Assembly (NCBI GenBank): GCA_017882505.1
Contig: JADGPJ010000009.1
Location: 1-48,867 of the forward strand
From: Solirubrobacterales bacterium
GTDB taxonomy: Bacteria; Actinomycetota; Thermoleophilia; Solirubrobacterales; 70-9
Length of the DNA stretch: 48,867 nt
Direction: 5' to 3'
Both the position numbers and the translations under genes were made by a program. This document shows positions 25,444 through 36,584 of the stretch, piece after piece (within the stretch, counting starts at the first letter, position 1; each line of letters starts with the position of its first letter). The notes beneath the pieces are model-generated. The model was not told where the DNA came from. It was given only the letters and a program-made list of their open reading frames with translations, and made no database searches.

Positions 25444-26691
25444 TCACGCAGCCGGCCCACTAGCCTCGGCGCGAAGCTCGGCGACTCTCGCCAGGATCGC
25501 CTCGGCGATCGCGTCCTTGGACGCGATCGGGACCTCGGCCTCGGAGCCTCGATCGATCAAGGTCACCGCGTTGTCGGCGCTCTCGAATCCGATCGCCGGA
25601 TCGGAGACGTCGTTGAGGACGATCAGGTCGGCGTTCTTGCGGGTCAGCTTGGCGCGGGCGCGGCCGACCGCGTCCCCCCCGTGCTCGGCGGCGAAGCCGA
25701 CGATGGTCTGCGCCTCGCCGCGCGCCGCTGCCAGCGAGGCGAGGATGTCCTCGGTCGGCTCGAGGTGGAGCTCGAGGCCGTCCTGGCGCGCCAGCTTGCC
25801 ACCGCTGACCGTGGCGGCGCGGAAGTCTGCCGGCGCCGCCGCCATCAGCAGGACGTGCGTGCTCTTGAACTCCTCCGCGGCGGCCCGGGCCAGCTGCTCG
25901 GCGGTCTCGACGTCGATGCGACGGACGCCGGCCGGCTCGGGCAGCGAGACGTTGGCGGCGATCAGGGTCACCTCGGCGCCGCGGCGGGCGGCCGCGGCGG
26001 CGAGCGCAATGCCCATCCGGCCGCTGGAGCGGTTGCCGATGAAGCGGACCGGGTCGATCGGCTCACGGGTGCCGCCGGCGGTGACCAGCACCCGCATCCC
26101 GTCCCAGGGACGCTCGCCCGCCGGCAACGCCGCCTCGATTCGGGCCAGTAGCCGCTCGGGGTCGGGCAGGCGGCCGCGGCCGAACTCGCCGCGGGAGGCG
26201 AGCCGGCCCTCGTCGGGCTCGATCACCTCGACGCCGCGCCCGCTCAGCGTCGCCAGGTTGGCCTGGGTCGCCGCGTTCGCGAACATGCGGTCGTTCATCG
26301 CCGGGGCGAGGAGTCGGGGGGAAGCGCAGGCGAGGAAGGAGGTGGTCAGCATCGAGTCGGCGACGCCGCCGGCAAGCTTGGCGAGCGTGTTGGCCGAGGC
26401 CGGCGCGACGAGATAGACGTCGCAGTTGGCCGCGAGCTCGAGGTGCCCGATCGGATCGTGGCCGGGCTGCTCCTCGCCGGGGAAGCCGCCGCGCATCGGG
26501 TCGCGCTCGAACTCGGAGATCAGAACCGGGGCGCCGACGATCCCCTCGAAGGAGGCGGCACCGACGAAGCGCGTCGCCGTCTCCGTCATCAACACCCGCA
26601 CCCCATGCCCGGCAAGCGTCGCCAGACGAGCCAGCTCCAACGACTTGTAGGCGGCGATCCCACCGCTGACGCCAAGCAGGACTCGTGCCAT
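25444..26691 (-). CDS. coaBC: Bifunctional phosphopantothenoylcysteine decarboxylase/phosphopantothenate-cysteine ligase
   Basis: CoaBC performs two successive steps of coenzyme A synthesis. The 415-residue protein begins MARVLLGVSGGIAAYKS, the flavoprotein CoaC domain, with APAMNDRM as its substrate-recognition clamp. The CoaB domain begins near VLVTAGGTREPIDPVRFI with the NRSSGRMG nucleotide motif and contains LTRKNADLIVLND. The ATG at 26691 is chosen; a longer upstream frame only mirrors rpoZ. The gmk-rpoZ-coaBC order is conserved in actinobacteria. Confidence 0.96.
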   Translation of the reverse strand: MARVLLGVSGGIAAYKSLELARLATLAGHGVRVLMTETATRFVGAASFEGIVGAPVLISEFERDPMRGGFPGEEQPGHDPIGHLELAANCDVYLVAPASANTLAKLAGGVADSMLTTSFLACASPRLLAPAMNDRMFANAATQANLATLSGRGVEVIEPDEGRLASRGEFGRGRLPDPERLLARIEAALPAGERPWDGMRVLVTAGGTREPIDPVRFIGNRSSGRMGIALAAAAARRGAEVTLIAANVSLPEPAGVRRIDVETAEQLARAAAEEFKSTHVLLMAAAPADFRAATVSGGKLARQDGLELHLEPTEDILASLAAARGEAQTIVGFAAEHGGDAVGRARAKLTRKNADLIVLNDVSDPAIGFESADNAVTLIDRGSEAEVPIASKDAIAEAILARVAELRAEASGPAA

Positions 26692-26725
26692 CGGTCTGCT
26701 CCTCGGGTTCGCGCCCGGTTGGGCG

Positions 26726-26965
26726 CTAGGTGCGGTACTCGTATTTGAGCTTGCCCTCGGCGAGCTCTTCGAGCGCCATCGTGAGGTAGTTCCTCTCGGC
26801 GTTCGTCTCGACCATCGGCGGTGGGTATTCGCCGAAGCCACCCTCTCCGAGGTTGTGGAAGTAGCTGTTGATCTGACGTGCACGCTTCGCCGAGACGACG
26901 ACAGCGGCGTAGTGAGAATCAGCATGCACCAGAAGCTTGTCTACGCGAGGTTTAATCATTGCCAT
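26726..26965 (-). CDS. rpoZ: RNA polymerase omega subunit
   Basis: Omega is the small RNA polymerase subunit that helps assemble beta-prime. The 79-residue protein shows PRVDKLLVHADSHYAAVVVSAKRARQINSY, split across the conserved first helices, and the C-terminal TMALEELAEGKLKY segment. The start may be ATG at 26965 or the ATG two codons later (26959). The -10-like TAGACT ends 2 bases before the first and 8 bases before the second, which favours a leaderless start at the second. Confidence 0.93.
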   Translation of the reverse strand: MAMIKPRVDKLLVHADSHYAAVVVSAKRARQINSYFHNLGEGGFGEYPPPMVETNAERNYLTMALEELAEGKLKYEYRT

Positions 26966-26998
26966 GCAGTCTAGGGGAACGTCACGCTCCCCCGGGGA

Positions 26999-27059
26999 AA
27001 GCTCCCGTCCCCTCGAAGCTGTCCCGCTTCACGGAAGCTGCCCTTCCTTGGGAGCTTGG
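26999..27059. repeat. Nested inverted repeat in the gmk-rpoZ spacer, related to the one at 10125
   Basis: AAGCTCCC (26999-27006) pairs with GGGAGCTT (27050-27057). Inside, GAAGC (27015-27019) pairs with GCTTC (27026-27030). The outer segments GCTCCCGTC and CTTGGGAGCTTGG are identical to sequence at 10127-10149, where they lie close together as a simple hairpin. No coding function is evident. Confidence 0.5.
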
Positions 27060-27068
27060 ATGAGTTCT

Positions 27069-27120
27069 GCTGGGAGGGGTTGGGTGTTCCCAGCAAGCGG
27101 AAGCGACACCCAACCCCTCC
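27069..27120 (-). terminator. Strong hairpin with a competing alternative stem after gmk
   Basis: The 15-base arms at 27073-27087 (GGAGGGGTTGGGTGT) and 27106-27120 are exact reverse complements with an 18-base loop. A second perfect stem, GCTGGGA (27069-27075) with TCCCAGC (27088-27094), shares bases with the first arm, so only one can form at a time. The structure starts 11 bases after the gmk stop. It lacks a T-tract, so it may be a terminator, an mRNA 3'-end stabiliser or a switch ahead of rpoZ. Confidence 0.6.
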
Positions 27121-27130
27121 ACGCAAGAGT

Positions 27131-27697
27131 TCAACCGTCCGAAAGCCCGAGCTCGGCGCGCACGATCCGCTCCAGCTCGTCCGAGGCGTGCTCGAGATCG
27201 TCGTTGACGACGCGATAGGCGAACTCGTCCTGAGCGGCCATCTCCTGCGAGGCAACCTCGAGCCGGGCGTCGATCGCGTGCGGCGCGTCGGTGCCGCGGG
27301 AGTCGAGGCGCTCGCGCAGCACGGAGGGGTCTGGCGGAGCGATGAAGACCTGGACCGACTCGCGCATCGCGGCCCTGACCTGACGGGCTCCCTGGACCTC
27401 GATCTCCAGCACCACGGAATGGCCCTCGGCGAGGCGCCGCTCGACCTCTGTCCGCATCGTCCCGTAGAGGTTGCCGCTGTAGGTCGCGAACTCGAGGAAG
27501 TCTTCGTCGTCGATCCGCCGGTCGAACTGCGCGGCGCTGAGGAAGTGGTAATCACGGCCGTCGACCTCGCCCTCCCGCGGCTGCCTGGTCGTCGCCGAGA
27601 CCGAGAGCTCGAGGTCGGGGACGCGCTGTAGAAGCTCCTTGATCAGGGTTCCCTTGCCGACCCCCGAGGGGCCGGTAATGACGAATACCTTTGCCAT
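27131..27697 (-). CDS. gmk: Guanylate kinase
   Basis: Gmk converts GMP to GDP. The 188-residue protein has the P-loop GPSGVGKGT (9-17), the GMP-binding SATTRQPREGEVDGRDYHF region and EIEVQGARQV. The ATG at 27697 is chosen because the P-loop then sits at its usual distance; a longer frame runs into mihF. The gene follows mihF closely, as in other actinobacteria. Confidence 0.96.
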   Translation of the reverse strand: MAKVFVITGPSGVGKGTLIKELLQRVPDLELSVSATTRQPREGEVDGRDYHFLSAAQFDRRIDDEDFLEFATYSGNLYGTMRTEVERRLAEGHSVVLEIEVQGARQVRAAMRESVQVFIAPPDPSVLRERLDSRGTDAPHAIDARLEVASQEMAAQDEFAYRVVNDDLEHASDELERIVRAELGLSDG

Positions 27698-27728
27698 GGC
27701 GCGGCGATACTGACCGGCGAAGCGGTCG

Positions 27729-28067
27729 CTAACGGTGGCGCAGCTGCGAGACGAGCTCGGTGCGCTGGCGCTCGGAGAGGCCACCGATCGTCTTCGACGG
27801 GGAGATCCGGCACTGGTTGAGTATTCGGTTGGTCTTCACCCGCCCGTACTTGGGCACGGCGAGCAGCATGTCGAAGACCTTTGCCGTCATCACGTACTCC
27901 GGCGGATCGAGCAAGATCGTGTGAATACTCGCCCGGCTCGCCTTCAGGTCCTTCTTCAGCTTGGCGCGGGCGGTACGTATGTCATTGGCCCGCCTGAGCG
28001 CATCCATTCTCTGATCGAGGGACCGTTCCGGCGCCGCGAGTGAAGTCTTGAGTGGAGTGGCAGGCAT
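27729..28067 (-). CDS. mihF: Integration host factor, actinobacterial type (mIHF)
   Basis: mIHF is the actinobacterial nucleoid-associated protein, unrelated to proteobacterial IHF, that bends DNA and supports phage integration and gene control. The 112-residue protein has the helical N-terminus (PERSLDQRMDALRRA) and the helix-two-turn-helix core VPKYGRVKTNRILNQCRISPSKTIGGLSERQ. The ATG at 28067 is preferred because a TATACT -10 box lies 10 bases upstream. An in-frame ATG at 28136 with AGAGG upstream would add 23 residues and is a real alternative. pyrF, usually just upstream, is missing. Confidence 0.92.
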   Translation of the reverse strand: MPATPLKTSLAAPERSLDQRMDALRRANDIRTARAKLKKDLKASRASIHTILLDPPEYVMTAKVFDMLLAVPKYGRVKTNRILNQCRISPSKTIGGLSERQRTELVSQLRHR

Positions 28068-28077
28068 GTGCGCGGCG

Positions 28078-28105
28078 AGTATAGCCGCGGCTAGGGCAGG
28101 CGCAA
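28078..28105 (-). promoter_or_regulatory. Candidate promoter for mihF-gmk-rpoZ
   Basis: TTGCGC (28100-28105) and TATACT (28078-28083) are spaced by 16 bases on the minus strand. The predicted start is about 3 bases before the ATG at 28067, so the message would be nearly leaderless. This would uncouple the mihF group from the pyr operon upstream. Confidence 0.5.
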
Positions 28106-28144
28106 GTGGCTCAGGGCCAATTGCCCACAAATTCATCTCAACCT

Positions 28145-29041
28145 CTACTCGAGGTCTAGCGCCGAGTGAGCCGTGGCCTCCTTTGGACGAGCGAGATCGA
28201 GTTCGGCGGCGACCCTGGAGCCGGCCTTCGGGTCGCGGAAACTCTCGGTCCCGACCGCCACCAGAGTTGCCCCGGCGGCGAGGAATTCGGCAGCGTCGAC
28301 ACCGCTGGCGATGCCGCCCATGCCGATCGCGGGAAGCCCGGCGGCGGCGGTGACCGCGCGCAGCTGCTGCACCGCGACCGGCCGCACCGCCGGCCCGGAG
28401 AGGCCGCCGTGGCCGGCCGCCAGCGCCGGCGTGCCGGTGGCCGGGTCGAAGGCGCTCGCCTTGAGCGTGTTGATCAGCGAGACCGCGTCCGCCCCACCCC
28501 GCTCGGCGCCGACGGCGACCGCGGCGGGATCGGCGACGTTGGGGGTCAGCTTGACGATCAACGGCTTCGCGGTGAGCGGCCGCAGGGTCTCCAGCAACGC
28601 CTCCGTCTCGGCCGGCTGCTCGCCGACGATCAGGCCCGAGTGGACGTTGGGGCAGGAGACGTTGAGCTCGATCCCGGCGACCTCGTCGCGAGCGCCAACC
28701 GCCTCGACCAGCTTCGCGAACTCGGGGCGGCTGGTCGCCATCACCGAGACGATCAGCGGCACCGGCAGCTCGGCGAGGCGCGGCAGATCCTGCTCGAGGA
28801 AGCCGGCGAGGCCCTTGTTCGGCAACCCGATCGAGTTGAGCATCCCGGCCGGCGTCTCCCAGATCCGCCTCGGCGCATTTCCCACCCGGGGCTCCGGCGT
28901 GATCGTCTTCGAGACGAAGGCGGCGAAGGGGAACTCCTCCAGGACCGCGTCGCCGAAGACCTGGCGGGCAGCGATCGCGTCGTAGGTGCCGGAGGCGTTG
29001 ATCACCCGGTGCGCGAGGGAGATGCCGCAGAGCTCAGGCAT
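28145..29041 (-). CDS. pyrD: Dihydroorotate dehydrogenase, class 1B catalytic subunit (PyrD)
   Basis: PyrD oxidises dihydroorotate to orotate. The 298-residue FMN barrel has the class 1B active-site cysteine C130 in LNVSCPNVHSG, plus VKLTPN, INTLKA and GMGGIASG. Class 1B enzymes pass electrons through PyrK to NAD, and the pyrK gene directly precedes this one with an 8-base overlap. The ATG at 29041 is chosen on this basis. It is the last pyrimidine gene of the operon. Confidence 0.96.
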   Translation of the reverse strand: MPELCGISLAHRVINASGTYDAIAARQVFGDAVLEEFPFAAFVSKTITPEPRVGNAPRRIWETPAGMLNSIGLPNKGLAGFLEQDLPRLAELPVPLIVSVMATSRPEFAKLVEAVGARDEVAGIELNVSCPNVHSGLIVGEQPAETEALLETLRPLTAKPLIVKLTPNVADPAAVAVGAERGGADAVSLINTLKASAFDPATGTPALAAGHGGLSGPAVRPVAVQQLRAVTAAAGLPAIGMGGIASGVDAAEFLAAGATLVAVGTESFRDPKAGSRVAAELDLARPKEATAHSALDLE

Positions 29042-29896
29042 GGGGGACCTCGGCGACCTGGTCTCCCCGCACAACCGGCCCGTCGATGCAGAGGCGCATG
29101 TAGCCGCCGTCGGGCTTCGGCACCGCACAGCCGAAGCAGGCGCCGAAGCCGCAGGCCATCGGCGACTCCAGCGCCAGCTGACAGGCGACCTCGCGCCCGG
29201 CGCAGAGCGAGCGCACCGCCTCCAGCATCGCCGGTGGGCCGCACGAGTAGACGACGGCGGAGCCGGCGTCGTCGCCGGCGAGCATCGCCGCCAGCAGATC
29301 GGTGACGTAGCCGCGGTGCCCGGCGTGGCCGTCCTCGCTTGCCAGCCTCACCTCGCAGCAGCCGAAGAGGTCGTCGAGCCCCCCGGAGTGGGTCTGGTCG
29401 CGGAAGCCGAGCAGGACCCGGACCGGCACGTTGCGCTCGCCGAAGCGACGGCGCAACAGCGCCAGCGGCGCGACGCCGATGCCGCCGCCGACGAGGATCG
29501 CGCCGGCGGCACCGGGGCGCACCTGGCGCGGCTCCGAGAAGGCGTTGCCGAGCGGCCCGGTGACCCAGACCCGGTCCCCCGTCGCCAGCTCACAGAGGCG
29601 GTCGGTCCCCGGACCGACGCCCTCGACGAGGAAGTCCAGGCGCACGCCGGCGGCCGCCGGGCCGGTCTCGGCAACCGAGATCGCCCGCGGCAGGAACGGC
29701 CGCTCGCCCCGCTCGGACCAGTGGCGCTCGGTGGCGAGCATGTAGAACTGGCCCGGCGCCGGCTCGGGCCCTTCGCGATCGAGCAGGGAGAAGACCCGGT
29801 AGCCACCCGAGGCCCGGTTCTCGGAGACCTCGCACGGTCGCCGTCCAAACGGTGCTGGACCAGCCGCCTCCGAACGCGGAAGCGGGGCCGGATCCA

Positions 29897-29897
<1 letters not shown>
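29034..29897 (-). CDS. pyrK: Dihydroorotate dehydrogenase electron-transfer subunit (PyrK)
   Basis: PyrK is the FAD and [2Fe-2S] subunit that links PyrD to NAD. The 287-residue protein has the flavin-binding RPFLPRAIS, the nucleotide-binding VGGGIGVAPL and SCGPPAML, and the cluster ligands C249, C254, C257 and C270 in the CxxxxCxxC-x12-C pattern. The ATG at 29897 overlaps the carB stop by one base; a TTG one codon earlier is possible. It is placed between carB and pyrD. Confidence 0.95.
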
Positions 29898-33028
<3,131 letters not shown>

Positions 33029-33037
33029 CGTTCGGGC

Positions 33038-34150
33038 TCAGGCGGCGAGGGCGAGGAAGCGGTCGAAGAGATGGCGGGCGTCGTGCGGGCCGGGACCGGC
33101 CTCGGGGTGGTACTGGACCGTGGCGCCGGCGACGTCGCGCAGGACCAGGCCCTCGACCGTGCGGTCGTAGAGGTTCAGCTGCGAGAGCTCGGCGACGCCG
33201 AAGTCGGTGTCCCAGCGGACCGGCTCGTCGCCCTCGATCCGCGGCTCGCCGCCGGGACCCGCGACCGCGAAGCCGTGGTTCTGGGAGGTGATGTCGATGC
33301 GGCCGGTCTCCAGGTCCTTGACCGGGTGGTTGGCGCCGCGGTGGCCGAAGGGCAGCTTGTAGGTGTCGAGCCCGACCGCCCGGCAGAGCAGCTGGTGGCC
33401 GAGGCAGATGCCGAACATGGGCCGCTTGCCGACCAGCTCGCGGACGGTGTCGACGACGTAGCCGAGCGCCGCCGGGTCGCCGGGGCCGTTGGCGAGGAAG
33501 ACGATGTCCGGTTCCTCGGCGAGGACCTGCTCGGGGGTGCTGGCGCAGGGCAGCAGCGTCAGCTTCGCACCGTGCGAGCGCAGCTGGCGGACGATGCTCA
33601 TCTTCACCCCGGTGTCGAGCCCGACCACGTGCGGACCATCGCCGTCGAAGCGGATCGGCTCCGGCGGGGTGACCGTGCGGGCGAAGTCGGCGCCGTCCAT
33701 CGCCGGCTCGGCGGCGATCGATTCGCGGGCCTCGGATTCGGGCGTCCCACCGGAGAACACCCCGCCCCTCATCGCGCCGCGGTCGCGGATGTGGCGGACC
33801 AGGGCACGGGTGTCGACGCCGGTGATCCCCGGCACGCCGCAGTCGCCGAGCCAGTCGAGCCAGCCGCCCTCGGCGCTGGCGGCGTCCTCGCTGTTCTTCG
33901 CGTCGCGCATGACGACGCCGCGGGCGTGGATCCGGTCCGACTCCATCGCCGCCCCGCCGACGCCATAGTTGCCGATCAGCGGGTAGGTGAAGACGATGAT
34001 CTGGCCGGCGTAGGAGGGATCGGTGACCGCCTCCTGGTAGCCGGTCATCGCGGTGTTGAAGACGACCTCGCCGGTGACCGCGCCATCGTGGCCACAGGCG
34101 AGCCCGTCGAGCCGAGTCCCGTCCTCGAGCAGCAGGTAGGCGACACTCAC
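33038..34150 (-). CDS. carA: Carbamoyl-phosphate synthase small (glutaminase) subunit
   Basis: CarA hydrolyses glutamine and channels ammonia to CarB. The 370-residue protein has the N-terminal CPSase small-chain domain (VVFNTAMTGYQE, TYPLIGNYG) and the class-I amidotransferase triad with C249 (GICLGHQLL) and a late QYHPEAGPGPHD. The GTG at 34150 overlaps the pyrC stop (GTGA). A longer upstream frame mirrors pyrC and is rejected. Confidence 0.97.
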   Translation of the reverse strand: MSVAYLLLEDGTRLDGLACGHDGAVTGEVVFNTAMTGYQEAVTDPSYAGQIIVFTYPLIGNYGVGGAAMESDRIHARGVVMRDAKNSEDAASAEGGWLDWLGDCGVPGITGVDTRALVRHIRDRGAMRGGVFSGGTPESEARESIAAEPAMDGADFARTVTPPEPIRFDGDGPHVVGLDTGVKMSIVRQLRSHGAKLTLLPCASTPEQVLAEEPDIVFLANGPGDPAALGYVVDTVRELVGKRPMFGICLGHQLLCRAVGLDTYKLPFGHRGANHPVKDLETGRIDITSQNHGFAVAGPGGEPRIEGDEPVRWDTDFGVAELSQLNLYDRTVEGLVLRDVAGATVQYHPEAGPGPHDARHLFDRFLALAA

Positions 34151-35499
34151 GAGGCGACCCCGAGGGAGAAGCTGCGCAGGCGGTAGGCGACCTGGCCGGC
34201 GGCGACGGTGACGAGGACACGGCCGGTCAGCGTCCTGCCGGCGCACCAGGAGTTCTGCGAGCGGCTCTCGTAGCCGTCCTCCCCCACCGTCCACTCGGCG
34301 GCGAGGTCGCAGAGGGCGACGTTGGCCTCCGAGCCCGGGGCCAGGGTCGGGCGCTCGATCCCGAACGGGGCGGCGCCGCCGGCGAGCCGCTCGACCAGCA
34401 GGCCGAGATCGATCGTCCCGGGCAGAACCAACTCCGTGTGAAGCGCCGCGAAGGCGGTCTCGAGCCCGGTCACGCCCATCGCCGCCTGCTCGAACGGGAC
34501 TTCCTTTTCCTCTGCCTGGTGGGGGGCGTGGTCGGTGGCGATGCACTCGATCGTGCCGTCACGGAGCGCCGCGATCAGCGCCTGACGGTCGCTCTCGCGG
34601 CGCAGCGGCGGGTTCATCTTGAAGCGGTTCGGGTCGAGGCTGCGGACCTCCTCGTCGGTCAGGCAGAGGTGGTGCGGGCTGGCCTCGGCGCTGATCTTGA
34701 CCCCGGCGGCCTTGGCGGCGCGGACGACCTCGACCGACTCGGCGGCCGAAAGGTGCTGGACGTGGATCCTCGCTCCCTCGTAGGCGGCGAGGGCGGCGTC
34801 GCGGGCGATCATCGTCGACTCCGAGACCGAGGGGATGCCGGCGAGGCCGACTGCGGCCGAGACCGGACCCTCGTGCATCACCCCGTCGCCGGAGAGATCC
34901 GGATCCTCCTCGTGCAGGGCGATCGTGCCGCCGCAGAGCCGCTGGTACTGGAGGGCGCGGAGCATCACCCGCGAGCTGACGATCGGCAGGCCGTCGTCGG
35001 AGAAGCCGATCGCGCCGGCCTCGCGCAGGTCGACCATCTCGGTCAACTCCTCACCCTTCATGCCGCGGGTGACGGTGGCGAGGAAGCCAACCGGAACCGA
35101 GGCGCCGGCCCGGGCCTGCTCGCGGAGGGCGCTGATGTCGGCCGCGGTGGATACGGGCGGCTCGGTGTTGGCCATCGCCAGGATCCCGCAGTAGCCGCCG
35201 GCGGCGGCGGCCCTGGTGCCGGTCTCGACGTCCTCTTTGTGCTCGTGGCCGGGGGTGCGGAGGTGGACGTGGGGATCGAAGAAGGCCGGGAAGGCGTGCA
35301 GGCCCTCGGCCTCGAGCACCTCCGCCCCGTCCTCGTCCGCCTCGCCCGGCGCCGCCAGTTCGGCGATGCGGCCGTCTCGAATCACGAGGTCGTGGACGCC
35401 CTCGATTCCGGCGACCGGATCGAGCACACTCACCCGTCGCAGGACGAGATGGGCGTCCTCGCCGGCGCGGACGTCGAGCAGGTCGGTGAGGCTAGACAT
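34147..35499 (-). CDS. pyrC: Dihydroorotase
   Basis: PyrC cyclises carbamoyl aspartate to dihydroorotate. The 450-residue class-I amidohydrolase has the metal motif DPHVHLRTPG (H77, H79), later histidines in HVQHLSA and EASPHHL, and the catalytic ATDHAPH segment. Its ATG at 35499 lies inside the end of the upstream 72-base ORF, giving an 8-base overlap. Confidence 0.97.
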   Translation of the reverse strand: MSSLTDLLDVRAGEDAHLVLRRVSVLDPVAGIEGVHDLVIRDGRIAELAAPGEADEDGAEVLEAEGLHAFPAFFDPHVHLRTPGHEHKEDVETGTRAAAAGGYCGILAMANTEPPVSTAADISALREQARAGASVPVGFLATVTRGMKGEELTEMVDLREAGAIGFSDDGLPIVSSRVMLRALQYQRLCGGTIALHEEDPDLSGDGVMHEGPVSAAVGLAGIPSVSESTMIARDAALAAYEGARIHVQHLSAAESVEVVRAAKAAGVKISAEASPHHLCLTDEEVRSLDPNRFKMNPPLRRESDRQALIAALRDGTIECIATDHAPHQAEEKEVPFEQAAMGVTGLETAFAALHTELVLPGTIDLGLLVERLAGGAAPFGIERPTLAPGSEANVALCDLAAEWTVGEDGYESRSQNSWCAGRTLTGRVLVTVAAGQVAYRLRSFSLGVAS

Positions 35500-35563
35500 G
35501 GATTTCGCGCTCCGCTCCCGGCGCGAAGAACCAGATATGCACGCTTGGTCGTTCCGCACTCAT
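35492..35563 (-). CDS. Coupled micro-ORF between pyrB and pyrC (23 codons, copy A)
   Basis: This frame starts at an ATG that overlaps the pyrB stop (ATGA) and ends 8 bases into pyrC (ATGTCTAG). It begins MSAERP and ends GAEREIHV. It is related to the 23-codon frame between pyrR and pyrB (36513-36584): both are exactly 72 bases and share the MSA start, an ERP and a GA-x-RE-x-x-V end. The DNA is more alike than the peptides, with two compensating single-base indels. Codons such as CGA, CCA and CAT are unlike the neighbours. It may encode a peptide, be a translational coupler, or form an RNA structure (TTCGCGC/GCGCGAA stem). Confidence 0.5.
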   Translation of the reverse strand: MSAERPSVHIWFFAPGAEREIHV

Positions 35564-36516
35564 GCCGGTTGCCCGATCGGGGTCGGGCTCGGTTCGTCGT
35601 CGCTGACCGGCGCCGGGCGCTCGCTGCCGGCCAGCAGCTCGTAGAGGATCGCCATCCGCACGACAAGGCCGGCGGCGACCTGCTCGGCGATCAGCGACTG
35701 CGGCGAGTCGATCGCCTCGCCGGAGAGCTCGACGCCGCGGTTGACCGGACCCGGGTGCATCAGCAGCTGGCGCGGGTTGAGCCGGCGGGTGTCGATCTGG
35801 AAGGTGGCCGCGTACTCGCGCAGCGAGGGGACGAAGCTCTCGCTCATCCGCTCCTGCTGCATCCGCAGCGCGTAGACGACGTCGGCCTCGCCAAGCCGCT
35901 CCAGCGAGTGCGAGACCTCGCAGCCGAGCTCCTCGATCCCACGCGGGATCAGCGTCGGCGGGCCGCAAACCGTGACCTCCGCCCCCATCCGCTGGAAGGC
36001 GATCAGGTTGGAGCGAGCGACGCGGCTGTGGAGGACGTCGCCGACGATCCAGATCCGCTTGCCGTCGAGCGAGCCGAGCCGGCGCCGCAGGGTGTAGACG
36101 TCGAGCAGCGCCTGGCTCGGGTGCTCGTGCTTGCCGTCGCCGGCGTTGATCACCGCGGCCGCGGTCCAGCCGGCGACCATCTGGGCGGCGCCGGCGTAGG
36201 GGTGACGGATCACGATCGCCGCCGGGTCGTAGGCCGAGAGCGTCGCCACCGTGTCCTTCAGCGACTCGCCCTTGTCGACGGAGGAGCCCGCCGCCTTGAC
36301 CGAGACCAGGTCGGCCGAGAGCCGCTTCGCGGCAAGCTCGAAGGAGCTGCTGGTGCGGGTGCTCGACTCGTAGAAGAGGGTGACGACGGTGCGGCCGCGC
36401 AGGGTCGGGACTTTCTTGATGTCGCGGCGGCCGACCTCGGCGAAGCTCTCGGCGCGGTCGAGGATCGCCTCGATCTCGTCCCGCGAGAGCCCGTCGATCG
36501 CCAGCAGGTGCTTCAT
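35560..36516 (-). CDS. pyrB: Aspartate carbamoyltransferase catalytic chain
   Basis: PyrB joins carbamoyl phosphate and aspartate, the first committed step of pyrimidine synthesis. The 318-residue protein has the carbamoyl-phosphate site STRTSSSFE (52-60), HPYAGAAQ, HPSQALLDVYT and the HPGPVNRGVEL segment. Its ATG at 36516 overlaps the stop of the upstream micro-ORF in an ATGA. No pyrI regulatory-chain gene is present. Confidence 0.97.
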   Translation of the reverse strand: MKHLLAIDGLSRDEIEAILDRAESFAEVGRRDIKKVPTLRGRTVVTLFYESSTRTSSSFELAAKRLSADLVSVKAAGSSVDKGESLKDTVATLSAYDPAAIVIRHPYAGAAQMVAGWTAAAVINAGDGKHEHPSQALLDVYTLRRRLGSLDGKRIWIVGDVLHSRVARSNLIAFQRMGAEVTVCGPPTLIPRGIEELGCEVSHSLERLGEADVVYALRMQQERMSESFVPSLREYAATFQIDTRRLNPRQLLMHPGPVNRGVELSGEAIDSPQSLIAEQVAAGLVVRMAILYELLAGSERPAPVSDDEPSPTPIGQPA

Positions 36517-36584
36517 ACGAATGCCTCGCGCTTCGCTCCCTGACGGAGAATCAGATATGGACGTTCGGTCGCTACCGCGCTCAT
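36513..36584 (-). CDS. Coupled micro-ORF between pyrR and pyrB (23 codons, copy B)
   Basis: The frame starts at an ATG overlapping the pyrR stop (ATGA), with GGAGG 7 bases upstream, and ends in an ATGA shared with the pyrB start. The peptide begins MSAVATERP and ends GAKREAFV. It is the same length as copy A and clearly related in DNA sequence, including a shared CATATCTG and GGGAGCG-AGCGCGA. Coupling on both sides argues that ribosomes pass through it. Whether the peptide has a function is unknown. Confidence 0.55.
   Translation of the reverse strand: MSAVATERPYLILRQGAKREAFV

Noticed and set aside
26692-26925. N-terminal extension of coaBC into rpoZ
   Set aside because: The added residues are an off-frame reading of rpoZ; the family start MARVLLGVSGG lies at 26691.
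35492-36584. The pyr micro-ORFs as extra PyrR-binding sites
   Set aside because: Neither copy contains the TCCNGNGAGG loop signature that is present in front of pyrR.
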